Shown here piece by piece: positions 1 to 7,108 of a DNA stretch of 13,679 bases. This DNA comes from Bordetella sp. Lineage in GTDB: Bacteria; Pseudomonadota; Gammaproteobacteria; Burkholderiales; Burkholderiaceae_B. The notes under the pieces were generated by a model, which was not told the origin of the DNA, did not search any database, and saw nothing but the letters and a program-made list of their open reading frames with translations. Numbering within the stretch: position 1 is the first letter of the stretch; each line of letters begins with the position of its first letter. Both the position numbers and the translations under genes were made by a program. The DNA lies in assembly GCA_027450125.1 (NCBI GenBank), contig DAIDKG010000008.1, positions 1-13,679 of the forward strand. The letters are read 5' to 3'.

Positions 1-2019
1 GCTGGGCTCCCGCCCGCGGAAAGCCTGAAAGGATTCTGCCGCCGGCCGGGCTCCGCCAACCGCCAGGATCTCCCTGCGAAAGCGCTGTCCGGTTTGCGCA
101 TCCAGGGGGCCCTGGCCGGACGCCTGGGCGGCTTCCTCGAAGGCGGCATAGGCATCGGCCGACAGCACTTCGGCCCATTTATAGCTGTAGTAGCCTGCGC
201 CGTAGCCGCCCGCGAACAGATGCGAGAAGTTGTGCGGCATGCGGTGCCAGGCGGGCGGAAAGAGCACGGCCACTTCCTTGCGCACCTCTTGCAGCAGGTC
301 CAGCACCTGGGGAGTGGTCGGCGCCCGGTCGCGGGCGTGCATGAGCATGTCGAAGAGCGCGAATTCCACCTGCCGCACGGTCTGCATGCCGCTCTGGAAA
401 TTGCGCGCGGCCAGCAGCTTGTCATACAGCGCGCGTGGCAGTGCGCGGCCGTCTTCCACGTGGGCCGACAGTTTCTGCAGCACCGGCCACTCCCAGCAGA
501 AATTCTCCATGAACTGCGAGGGCAGCTCGATGGCATCCCATTCGACGCTGGCGAAAGCCGCCGCGCCCGGCTCGTCCACTTCGCTGAGCAGGGCATGCAG
601 GGCATGGCCGGTTTCGTGAAAGAGCGTGATGACGTCGTCGTGGGTCAGCAGGGCCGGCTTGCCGGCGGCAGGCCGGGCGTAATTGCAATTGAGATACGCA
701 ACCGGCGTCTGCAGCCGGCCGCCGACCTTGCGGCGATTGCGCTCGCCGTCGACCCAGGCGCCACCCTGCTTTCCGGCGCGCGCGTACAAGTCCAGATACA
801 AATGCCCCACCAGATCGCCGGACGGATTCTCGACCCGCACGCCGCGCACATCGGGATGCCAGGCTGATACCCCGGTTTCGCGCAGCCGTACGCCGAACAG
901 CGATTCGATCACGTCGAACAGGCCCGCCAGCACGCGCGGCTCGGTGAAATACTGCTTGAGTTCGTCCTCGGAATAGGCGTAGCGCGATTCGCGCAGCCGT
1001 TCGGAGGCGTAGGGGATGTCCCAGGGTTGCAGATCGTCCATGCCCAGTTCCCGGGCAGCGTAGTCGCGCAGCTGAGCCAGGTCGCGCTCGGCATACGGCC
1101 TGGCGCGGCGCGCCAGGTCGCGCAGAAACCCGATCACTTCCTCGGATGACCGCGCCATGCGGGTCTGCAGCCGCAGCTCGGCGAAGTCGCGGTAGTCCAG
1201 CAGCCGGGCTTCCTCGCTGCGCAGGGCCAGCAACTCCTCGATGAGCGCAGAATTGTCGTATTGCGGGTCGCCCTGTTCGGACGCGATGGTGCCGTAGGCC
1301 CGGTACATCGTTTCGCGCAATGCCCGGTCGCGCGCGTACTGCATCACCGGGATATAGCAGGGCATCTTCAGCGTGAGCATGTAGCCGGGCTTGCCCTGGG
1401 CCTGGGCCGCCTCGCGGGCGGCGGCAAGCACGTCGGCAGGCAGGCCATCGAGACGGTCCGCACCGTCCACGAGCAGCGACCATGCGTCGACCGCATCCAG
1501 TGTGTTCTCGGAGAATTTCTGCGAAACCTGCGCCTCGCGGTCGGAGATCTCGGCATAGCGTTCGCGATCGGCGCCCTGCAGCTCAACGCCGCTCAGCCGG
1601 AAGTCGCGCAAGGCCAGCTCGACCACGCGGCGGCGCACCGCCGGCCAGCCGGCATAGCCGGGCGCGTCGTGCAGACGGCGGTATTGGCGGTACAGGCCTT
1701 CGTGCAGCCCCACCCAGGTGGAGAACTCGGTGATCTTGGGCAGCGCGGCGTTGTAGGCCTCGCGCAGTTCGGGCGTATTGACCACGGCATTGAGGTGGCC
1801 TGCCACCGACCAGGCGCGCCACAGGCGTTCCGAGGCGCTGTCCAGCGGTTCGACCACGGCCTCCCAGCTCGCAGGCAGCGCGGGGTCGGCCGCGTGATCC
1901 ACCGCCTTGCGGGCCAGTTCCAGCAACTCGTCCACGGCAGGGGCGATGTGCTCAGGGCGGACGGCGGCATAGTCGACCAGGTCGGCTACGGGGGCGAGCA
2001 GGGGATTGGAAGCAGTCAT
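1..2019 (-). CDS. prlC: M3 family zinc metallopeptidase, oligopeptidase A-like (C-terminus outside window)
   Basis: Cytoplasmic zinc endopeptidase of family M3 (thimet oligopeptidase/oligopeptidase A), which cleaves short peptides released by larger proteases; in E. coli the family member also degrades signal peptides. The minus-strand frame is open from the ATG at 2019 to base 1, giving 673 codons without a stop. Family members are about 680-700 residues, so only a short tail is missing. The zinc site is HETGH at residues 468-472 (His468, Glu469, His472), with the third ligand in the IELPSQF stretch (Glu498). The C-terminal motif HNFSHLFAGGYGAGYYSYKW, which holds the substrate-binding Tyr/His residues of the family, is also present. 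The N-terminal half is helical and matches the usual M3 lid domain. No signal peptide is visible. The gene lies 147 bases downstream of folD on the same strand and has its own promoter candidate. E. coli PrlC has HEFGH, so dcp or another M3 subfamily remains possible, but overall layout favours PrlC. Confidence 0.9.
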   Translation of the reverse strand, partial: MTASNPLLAPVADLVDYAAVRPEHIAPAVDELLELARKAVDHAADPALPASWEAVVEPLDSASERLWRAWSVAGHLNAVVNTPELREAYNAALPKITEFSTWVGLHEGLYRQYRRLHDAPGYAGWPAVRRRVVELALRDFRLSGVELQGADRERYAEISDREAQVSQKFSENTLDAVDAWSLLVDGADRLDGLPADVLAAAREAAQAQGKPGYMLTLKMPCYIPVMQYARDRALRETMYRAYGTIASEQGDPQYDNSALIEELLALRSEEARLLDYRDFAELRLQTRMARSSEEVIGFLRDLARRARPYAERDLAQLRDYAARELGMDDLQPWDIPYASERLRESRYAYSEDELKQYFTEPRVLAGLFDVIESLFGVRLRETGVSAWHPDVRGVRVENPSGDLVGHLYLDLYARAGKQGGAWVDGERNRRKVGGRLQTPVAYLNCNYARPAAGKPALLTHDDVITLFHETGHALHALLSEVDEPGAAAFASVEWDAIELPSQFMENFCWEWPVLQKLSAHVEDGRALPRALYDKLLAARNFQSGMQTVRQVEFALFDMLMHARDRAPTTPQVLDLLQEVRKEVAVLFPPAWHRMPHNFSHLFAGGYGAGYYSYKWAEVLSADAYAAFEEAAQASGQGPLDAQTGQRFRREILAVGGARPAAESFQAFRGREPS

Positions 2020-2089
2020 GATCGTCAAGGCAGGCTAGGGCGGCGAGGCCGCGTGATCGAGGCGTGATTATCGGCCATCCGGGTACCCC

Positions 2090-2120
2090 TTTATATGGGG
2101 GCTGGCTGCGCTTGCGTCAA
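2090..2120 (-). promoter_or_regulatory. Candidate sigma70 promoter for the M3 peptidase gene
   Basis: Reading the minus strand, TTGACG (2120-2115) is followed after 19 bases by TATAAA (2095-2090); shifting the -10 to ATATAA gives an 18-base spacer. The -10 sits inside a small dyad, CCCC-ATATAAA-GGGG. A start near 2083 would leave a leader of about 64 bases before the ATG at 2019. The spacer is slightly long and no activator site is evident. This is the best promoter match in the 147-base folD-prlC gap. Confidence 0.4.
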
Positions 2121-2166
2121 GGTGCCCGGCGATCCCCGGCTCACTGGACGCCCGCCAGCCATGCGG

Positions 2167-3018
2167 TTAGGCCGCGGCGCGTTCGGCGGCCTCGACCGTA
2201 TTGACCAGCAGCATGGCGATGGTCATGGGGCCCACGGCGCCCGGCACCGGTGTGATCGATCCGGCCACCTGGGCTGCCGAGGCAAAATCCACGTCGCCGC
2301 ACAATTTGCCATCCGGGCCGCGGTTGATGCCCACGTCGATCACCACCGCGCCCGGCTTGATCATGGCGCCGGTGATCATGCCCGGCTTGCCGGTGGCGAC
2401 CACCAGCACATCGGCGCGGCGCGTCTGCGCGCCCAGGTCGCGGGTCTTGGAGTTGCAGATCGTCACCGTGGCGCCAGCCTGCAGCAGCAGCATGGCCATG
2501 GGCTTGCCCACGATATTGCTGGCGCCCACGATCACCGCTTCGGCGCCGCGCAGCGCCACGCCGTCGGCTTCCAGCATCTTCATCACGCCGTAGGGGGTGC
2601 AGGGCCGGAACAGCGGCTGGCCGGTCATGAGCAGGCCGGCGTTGCTGATGTGAAAACCGTCCACGTCCTTCTCGGGAGCTATCGCTTCGATGACCTTGTG
2701 CGCGTCCATGTGCCTGGGCAGGGGCAATTGCACCAGGATGCCGTGTATGGATGGATCGGCGTTGAGCGCATCGATGCGGGCCAGCAGCTCGGCCTCGCTC
2801 ATGGCAGCCGGGTACTGTTCCTTGATCGAGTGCAGCCCGGCCTTCTGGCAGGCCTCGACCTTGTTGCGGACGTAGACCTGGGACGCCGGGTCTTCGCCTA
2901 CCAGCACCACGGCCAGGCCGGGCGTGACGCCCTTGGCCTTTAGGGCCGCGACGCGCTGGGCGACGTCTTCGCGGATTTTCGCGGACAGGGCTTTTCCATC
3001 GATGATGCGTGCGGACAT
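2167..3018 (-). CDS. folD: Bifunctional methylenetetrahydrofolate dehydrogenase / methenyltetrahydrofolate cyclohydrolase FolD
   Basis: Cytoplasmic one-carbon enzyme that interconverts 5,10-methylene-THF, 5,10-methenyl-THF and 10-formyl-THF using NADP, feeding purine and formyl-methionyl-tRNA synthesis. The 283-residue protein has the normal family length. Signature elements are in order: the first FolD motif around [10 protein letters not shown] with Tyr49 and catalytic Lys53; GILVQLPLP at 93-101 including Gln97; KDVDGFH at 117-123 with the folate-contacting Asp120; the Rossmann loop [10 protein letters not shown] at 164-173 for NADP; and [10 protein letters not shown] near the C-terminus. 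The ATG at 3018 is the only start that gives the standard MSARIIDG N-terminus; the upstream ribosome site (GAGAT, about 10 bases away) is weak. It stands alone: the next upstream gene on the same strand ends 213 bases away behind a repeat-rich spacer. Confidence 0.97.
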   Translation of the reverse strand: MSARIIDGKALSAKIREDVAQRVAALKAKGVTPGLAVVLVGEDPASQVYVRNKVEACQKAGLHSIKEQYPAAMSEAELLARIDALNADPSIHGILVQLPLPRHMDAHKVIEAIAPEKDVDGFHISNAGLLMTGQPLFRPCTPYGVMKMLEADGVALRGAEAVIVGASNIVGKPMAMLLLQAGATVTICNSKTRDLGAQTRRADVLVVATGKPGMITGAMIKPGAVVIDVGINRGPDGKLCGDVDFASAAQVAGSITPVPGAVGPMTIAMLLVNTVEAAERAAA

Positions 3019-3231
3019 TGCTTTTCGATCTCTGTGTGAAGGGCAGTTAATGAGGGCTTCTTGAGATGTTCCAGGAGGTTCTTGGGTCCGTCCTTCGTGC
3101 GACGGGTATGCCCCGGGGGCTTCGAAGTGCCGGGTTCGGCCGCCGCCTAAGGCGGCCGAAGTTCCTGCGGGACTGCCCCATCGCTTAGGCGCCCCCTGGG
3201 CATACCCGGCAGGCGCTGGACTGCGTATCAG
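3019..3231. other. Gene-free spacer between folD and metC, rich in inverted repeats
   Basis: I see no coding frame with codon or family character in this 213-base stretch. About half of it (3103-3220) is occupied by the nested inverted repeats annotated separately. The folD promoter must lie in or beyond its left part (3019-3100), but I could not find a convincing -35/-10 pair. Confidence 0.7.
3103..3208. repeat. Nested imperfect inverted repeat, about 106 bases
   Basis: The outer arms are 3103-3120 (CGGGTATGCCCCGGGGGC) and 3191-3208, reverse complements of each other at 17 of 18 positions. Inside lies a perfect 10-base-pair stem, TTCGGCCGCC at 3135-3144 with GGCGGCCGAA at 3151-3160, around a 6-base loop. 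A competing pairing exists between CGCCTAAG (3144-3151) and CTTAGGCG (3184-3191), so the element can fold in more than one way. No T-run follows on either strand, so it is not a classical intrinsic terminator. It could be a dispersed palindromic (REP-like) unit or a processed 3' end for metC. Confidence 0.75.
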
Positions 3232-3262
3232 TCAGGCCTTTTTCGCGGCTTCCAGCGCCTGC
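3209..3262 (-). repeat. 12-base perfect inverted repeat spanning the metC stop codon
   Basis: GCAGGCGCTGGA (3209-3220) is the exact reverse complement of TCCAGCGCCTGC (3251-3262). The arms flank the metC stop codon (3234-3232), with a 30-base loop. The left arm abuts the right outer arm of the neighbouring nested repeat without any gap. In the metC message this would form a strong hairpin with the stop codon in the loop. Confidence 0.65.
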
Positions 3263-4434
3263 GTCAGGTCCGCGATCACGTCGCGCGGGTCTTCCAGGCC
3301 GATGTGCAGGCGCACCAGCGCCAGGTCCCCTTCGGTCCAGTAGGCGTGCCGCGCCAGTTCGCCCGGCGTCACCAGTTGAACCAGGCTTTCGAATCCGCCC
3401 CACGAGAAGCCGATGCCGAACAGCGTGAGCGATTCCACGAAACGCCGCGCCTGGGCGGGCGTGAACCTGAGCGAGACCGCCAGCATGCCATTGGTACCGC
3501 TGCAGTCGCGCCGCCACAGGGCGTGGCCCGGGTCCTGCGGCCACGCGGGGTTGTAGAGGCGCGAGACTTCGGGCCGCGCGGCCAGGAAGTCGCAAATGGC
3601 CATGGCGTGCCTGGCGTGCTGATCCATGCGCACGGGCATGGTGCGCACTCCGCGCAGGGCGAGCCAGACGTCGTCGGCGCTGATCGAGTTGCCGACGGCA
3701 TACTGCGTGCGGGCGATGCGCTGGAAAATCGCGTGATCGCGCGCCACCACTGCGCCCAGCATCACGTCGGAATGACCGGCGATGTACTTGGTGCCCGCGA
3801 TCACCGAGACATGGGCGCCCAACTGCAGAGGGCGGTAGATGTAGCCCGAGCCCCAGGTGTTGTCGGTGGCCAGCACCAGGCCGCGCCGGTTGGCCAGCTC
3901 GGCCAGGGCGGGGATGTCCATCATCTGAAAGAGCAGCGAACCGGGCGTCTCCACATACAGCAGCCGCGTATTGGGCCGGATCAGTTTTTCGATTTCGTCT
4001 GGCGCGGCATCGCTGGGAAAGAAGGTGATTTCGACGCCCATGCGATTGAGCAAGGCGTTGTTCAATTCATGGACCGGGCCGTACACGCAGTCGGCCACCA
4101 GCGCATGCTCGCCCGCCGACAACAGCCCCAGGAAGAGCATGGCGATGGAGGCCAGGCCCGAGGGCTGCAGGGCGCAGTATTCGCCGTCTTCCAGCTCCTT
4201 GAAGATGTTTTCCAGCGCGATGTGCGTGTCCATGCCGTAGATGCCGTAGCTGGCCGGACGGCCGCCTTCGGCGCGGTGGCGCTGGGCCTGCTCCAGCTTG
4301 GCGAGGTCGCGAAAGCGCACGGTGCTGGCGCGCATCGGCGGCAGGTTGACCGGCGCAACGCCGGTCTCGGGGTTGAAGGGGGCGGCGCCGGCGTGGGCCA
4401 GGAAGGTGGCTATCTGTCTGGAAGAGTCGGACAT
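3232..4434 (-). CDS. metC: Cystathionine beta-lyase MetC (PLP-dependent)
   Basis: Cytoplasmic PLP enzyme of the Cys/Met metabolism family, splitting cystathionine into homocysteine, pyruvate and ammonia in methionine synthesis; it can also desulfhydrate cysteine. The protein has 400 residues. Catalytic Lys216 lies in AGTKYIAGHSD, the cofactor-contacting Asp191 in LATDNTWGSGY, and the neighbouring-subunit tyrosine region is YGIYGMDT (63-70). C-terminal motifs FSWGGFESL and RLHIGLEDPRDVIADL match the E. coli MetC subclass rather than cystathionine gamma-synthase or gamma-lyase. The start at 4434 lies 5 bases after the nitroreductase stop; the ribosome site is poor (A-rich only), so coupling to the upstream gene is likely. 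It is the last gene of a three-gene set with the MBL-fold hydrolase and nitroreductase. Closely related Bordetella MetC proteins have been described as toxic to host cells through sulfane sulfur release; whether that applies here is unknown. Confidence 0.93.
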   Translation of the reverse strand: MSDSSRQIATFLAHAGAAPFNPETGVAPVNLPPMRASTVRFRDLAKLEQAQRHRAEGGRPASYGIYGMDTHIALENIFKELEDGEYCALQPSGLASIAMLFLGLLSAGEHALVADCVYGPVHELNNALLNRMGVEITFFPSDAAPDEIEKLIRPNTRLLYVETPGSLLFQMMDIPALAELANRRGLVLATDNTWGSGYIYRPLQLGAHVSVIAGTKYIAGHSDVMLGAVVARDHAIFQRIARTQYAVGNSISADDVWLALRGVRTMPVRMDQHARHAMAICDFLAARPEVSRLYNPAWPQDPGHALWRRDCSGTNGMLAVSLRFTPAQARRFVESLTLFGIGFSWGGFESLVQLVTPGELARHAYWTEGDLALVRLHIGLEDPRDVIADLTQALEAAKKA

Positions 4435-4439
4435 GGCTT

Positions 4440-5132
4440 TTATGCGTCGATCCAGCTCACGGCTTCTGACGTGGGCGCACGACGGGTTCGGTATTGGTTC
4501 ACGGGATGGTTGCTGTCTTCGTAGCCGAAGGAAATGCCGCAGACCACAAGTTGATTATCGGCCAGGCCGAGCTCGCGGCGCAGCACGTCCGGGTATTGTG
4601 CGATTGCGGCTTGAGCGATGCAGGCAACGCCGTTGGCGCGCGCGGCCAGCATGAAGGTGGACACGTAGCCGCCGCAATCGATGGCGCCGTACGCGCCGAG
4701 CTCGGCAGGGCTGGTGACGACGGCCAGGTGCGGCGCATCGAACAGCACGAAATTGCGCGCCGCCTGGCGCTCGTAGGCTTTGCGGTCGCCGCGCGCGATG
4801 CCCAGCGCTTCGTAGAGCTGGTAGCCCGATTCGCGGCGCCGCTCGAGGTAGACGCCTTCGTAGGCGCTGGGGTCGCCGAAGTCGCGTTTGCCCTGCACGT
4901 CCTGCGCATGATGGGCCGCGAGCGCAGTACGCACGCGCTCCATGCCCGCACCCGACGCGATGGCCAGCTGCCAGGGCTGGCAGTTGCACCATGAGGCCGT
5001 GCGCTGTGCCAGTTCGAGTATGCGTTCGATGGTTTCGCGCGGCACGGGCTCGGGGCGAAAGGCGCGGCAGCTGTAACGGGCGCGCAGCCATTGTTCCAGC
5101 TGCGCGTCGCTGCGGTCGGCGGGCGTCTGCAT
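4440..5132 (-). CDS. Nitroreductase family flavoprotein
   Basis: FMN-dependent oxidoreductase of the nitroreductase superfamily, 230 residues, cytoplasmic; members reduce nitro groups, quinones, enones or flavins with NAD(P)H. The N-terminal FMN-phosphate motif is RYSCRAFRPEPV (19-30, Arg19, Ser21 and Arg23 as likely contacts), followed by SWCNCQPWQ (47-55), the usual S-x-x-N-x-Q-P-W segment. A central GAIDCGGYVSTFMLAARANG helix and a C-terminal CGISFGYED also fit. The ATG at 5132 is preceded by TGAGG, which overlaps the stop region of the upstream MBL-fold gene and gives both stop codon and ribosome site. The gap to that gene is 9 bases and to metC 5 bases, so the three are probably co-transcribed. 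The physiological substrate cannot be read from the sequence. Confidence 0.9.
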   Translation of the reverse strand: MQTPADRSDAQLEQWLRARYSCRAFRPEPVPRETIERILELAQRTASWCNCQPWQLAIASGAGMERVRTALAAHHAQDVQGKRDFGDPSAYEGVYLERRRESGYQLYEALGIARGDRKAYERQAARNFVLFDAPHLAVVTSPAELGAYGAIDCGGYVSTFMLAARANGVACIAQAAIAQYPDVLRRELGLADNQLVVCGISFGYEDSNHPVNQYRTRRAPTSEAVSWIDA

Positions 5133-5141
5133 GATGCGGCC

Positions 5142-6203
5142 TCAGGCCGCCGTGAAACGGATGATGCCGTCTTCGCCGGTCTGCCGCCGCAGCTTGCCAG
5201 CATGGTAAAGCGCATGCAGGTGCGCGAGCGCCTCGCCCATGGCAAAGGTGAGCTGGTGCAGGTCGAGTGCGCGCTTGAACAGCACCGGCACGATGTCGGT
5301 CGTCGATCTGGGACCTGCCCTGCAGGCGGCCAGGACTTCGGCGAGCCGCTCGGCGTGGTGTTCCTGCTGTTGCCGGATGCGCTCGTGCAGTCCGGTGAAA
5401 GGCCGGCCGTGCGAGGGCAGCACGAGCGTGTCTTCGGGCAGATCGGCGTAGGCCTCGAGCGATTTCAGGTAGAGCGGCAGCGGGTTGGCGTCGGGCTCGT
5501 GATCGAACACGCTGATGTTGGTCGATATGCGCGGCAGCACCATGTCGCCCGAGATCAGCAGATTGAGATCGGCGCAGAACAGCGATACGTGCTCGGGCGC
5601 ATGCCCGTAGCCGGTGATCACGCGCCAGTCATGCCTGCCGATGCGCACCGTATCGCCGTGCATCAGGCGCGTGAAGCGCGGCGGAACGGAAGGCACCAGG
5701 CCCAGGTAGTAGTTGGAACGCTCGCGAATCTTGGCCTGCGATTCAGCATCGACCAGGCCGTGGCGGGCGAAATGCGCCACCGCGCCTTCCCCGCCGGCGC
5801 CCGAGCCGCCGGCGCGCGACGACCAGAACGAGGCCGTCATGAAGTCGGTCATGCTGATCCACAAAGGCGCTTGCCAGCGTTGGCACAGCCAGTCGGCCAG
5901 CCCGATATGGTCGGGGTGCATATGGGTGACCAGCACGCGCAGCACCGGCAGGCCGTCAAGCGATGTCTCGAACACGCGCTCCCACAAGGCCTTGGTGTCC
6001 TCGCGCGCCACGCCGCAGTCGACGATGGTCCAACCCTGGCGGCCATCGATCTCGTCGCGCAGCAGCCAGAGATTGATGTGGTTCAAGGCAAAAGGCAGGG
6101 GCATCTGCACCCAGGCCACGCCGTCGGCGATCGGGCAGGTCAGGCCAGGCTCGGGCTGGACATCGCCCAAGGGGTAGTGCAGCTTCTGTTCGTTGGGGTT
6201 CAT
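5142..6203 (-). CDS. Metallo-beta-lactamase fold hydrolase with C-terminal helical domain
   Basis: A 353-residue cytoplasmic protein with the full dinuclear metal site of the MBL fold: THMHPDH at 93-99 (His94, His96, Asp98, His99), His201 in GYGHAPEH, Asp220 in LISGDMVL and His265 in LPSHGRPF. The region from about 280 to the end is helical with a winged-helix look (HLHALYHAGKLRRQ), as in LACTB2-like hydrolases. Members of this subgroup act on thioesters, phosphoesters or nucleic acids; the substrate here is not determined. The spacing between the His/Asp motifs fits a glyoxalase II/LACTB2-type enzyme rather than a true beta-lactamase, and there is no signal peptide. It is the first gene of the set with nitroreductase and metC. 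The start at 6203 is the first ATG in frame with the conserved part, but its ribosome site is weak. Confidence 0.88.
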   Translation of the reverse strand: MNPNEQKLHYPLGDVQPEPGLTCPIADGVAWVQMPLPFALNHINLWLLRDEIDGRQGWTIVDCGVAREDTKALWERVFETSLDGLPVLRVLVTHMHPDHIGLADWLCQRWQAPLWISMTDFMTASFWSSRAGGSGAGGEGAVAHFARHGLVDAESQAKIRERSNYYLGLVPSVPPRFTRLMHGDTVRIGRHDWRVITGYGHAPEHVSLFCADLNLLISGDMVLPRISTNISVFDHEPDANPLPLYLKSLEAYADLPEDTLVLPSHGRPFTGLHERIRQQQEHHAERLAEVLAACRAGPRSTTDIVPVLFKRALDLHQLTFAMGEALAHLHALYHAGKLRRQTGEDGIIRFTAA

Positions 6204-6215
6204 AAGGTGTCTCGC

Positions 6216-6246
6216 TTTGTCGTTGTTCTTTCAAGCATACGACAAA
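6216..6246 (-). promoter_or_regulatory. 7-base inverted repeat upstream of the MBL-fold gene, operator-like
   Basis: TTTGTCG (6216-6222) and CGACAAA (6240-6246) form a dyad with a 17-base spacer, starting 13 bases upstream of the ATG at 6203. This is where an operator for the three-gene set would be expected. I found no good -10/-35 pair, and a 7-base repeat could occur by chance. Confidence 0.25.
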
Positions 6247-6309
6247 CGCGAGCGCCGCCTGGGGCCGCCGCACTCACGCGGATGTCGCGCGGCTGGTGCA
6301 GGGCTTGCC

Positions 6310-6330
6310 GTATCGGAGTTGACCCGATAC
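6310..6330 (-). terminator. Short hairpin just after the TauE-like gene; weak terminator candidate
   Basis: GTATCGG (6310-6316) and CCGATAC (6324-6330) pair perfectly over 7 bases around a 7-base loop. The hairpin begins 4 bases after the stop codon of the exporter gene on the minus strand. No T-run follows, so it may be a 3' stabilising structure rather than an intrinsic terminator. Confidence 0.3.
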
Positions 6331-6334
6331 CGCT

Positions 6335-7084
6335 TCACCGTTTCATGAAGAACACCACCGTCGTTGCCAGGCCGATGGCCACGATGCCGCCGCGCAGCCA
6401 GGGCGCCGGAATGCGACGCGCGACGCGGGCGCCAACATAGCCTCCGAGCGTCGCCGCCACCATCATGAGCAAGGCATCGGGCCAATGCACCAGGCCGCCC
6501 GCGGCATAGATGATCACCGCGATGGCCGTGAGCAGGGCCGACACGAGGTTCTTCATGCCGTTCATGGCATTGAGCCGGGTCTGGCCCAGAAGGCCGAACA
6601 GCGCCAGCAGCAGGATGCCCAGGCCGCCGTTGAAATAGCCGCCGTAGCCGGCGACGAGGAACATGCCCAGGCCGGACTTCCAGGGTGAGGCGGTGCCGTG
6701 CGTGGATGCGCCGGCCCACTTACGCAATTGCGGCGCGAAGGCGAACATGGCCGTGGCTGCAAGCAGCAGCCATGGCACTACCTTGCGGAAGGCCGTGTCG
6801 GACGTGAGCAGCAGCAGGGCCGCGCCGGCGGAGCCGCCGATCAGCGAAATCAGCACGATGGATCGCATGGACAGGCCTGGAGGCGGCTCCAGATCTTCGC
6901 GAAATCCCCAGGTTCCCGACACATAGCCAGGCAAGAGCGCCACCGTGCCCGTGGCATTGGCCGCCACAGGCGGCATGCCCGTGAACACGAGCGCGGGCAG
7001 CGTGAGGAAACTGCCGCCGCCCGCCACGGAGTTCAGGGCGCCGGCCAGGAAGGCGGCGACGGACAGCAGCAGGACATCATGCAT
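6335..7084 (-). CDS. TauE/SafE (DUF81) family membrane exporter
   Basis: A 249-residue polytopic inner-membrane protein of the sulfite/sulfoacetate exporter-like family. Both repeat signatures are visible: LNSVAGGGSFLTLPAL at 17-32 near the N-terminus and GYGGYFNGGLGILLLALFGL in the second half, each followed by a conserved N/T-rich segment (ANATGTVALLPGY and LNAMNGMKNLVSALLTA). Hydrophobic stretches at about 3-33, 44-56, 72-97, 104-121, 134-165, 176-196, 203-220 and 228-246 suggest seven or eight membrane spans. Proteins of this family export sulfite, sulfonates or other small organic anions; none is assigned here. The gene begins 24 bases after the M20 aminohydrolase and is probably the last member of the diaminopropionate lyase operon. 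The ribosome site before the ATG at 7084 is weak (GGAAC). Confidence 0.88.
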   Translation of the reverse strand: MHDVLLLSVAAFLAGALNSVAGGGSFLTLPALVFTGMPPVAANATGTVALLPGYVSGTWGFREDLEPPPGLSMRSIVLISLIGGSAGAALLLLTSDTAFRKVVPWLLLAATAMFAFAPQLRKWAGASTHGTASPWKSGLGMFLVAGYGGYFNGGLGILLLALFGLLGQTRLNAMNGMKNLVSALLTAIAVIIYAAGGLVHWPDALLMMVAATLGGYVGARVARRIPAPWLRGGIVAIGLATTVVFFMKR

Positions 7085-7108
7085 GGGCGACGTTCCGGTC
7101 GGACGGGG

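Noticed and set aside
3135..3160. GC-rich hairpin considered as an intrinsic terminator for metC.
   Set aside because: There is no T-run on either strand and it lies over 70 bases beyond the stop; it is better treated as part of the nested repeat.
3304..4524. Long plus-strand open frame of 406 codons opposite metC.
   Set aside because: It is the antisense shadow of metC; its His/Gly/Gln-rich composition is typical of antisense frames in GC-rich genes and has no family features.
5091..6440. Plus-strand open frame of 449 codons opposite the MBL-fold gene.
   Set aside because: Shadow of a minus-strand gene with a complete metal-binding motif set.
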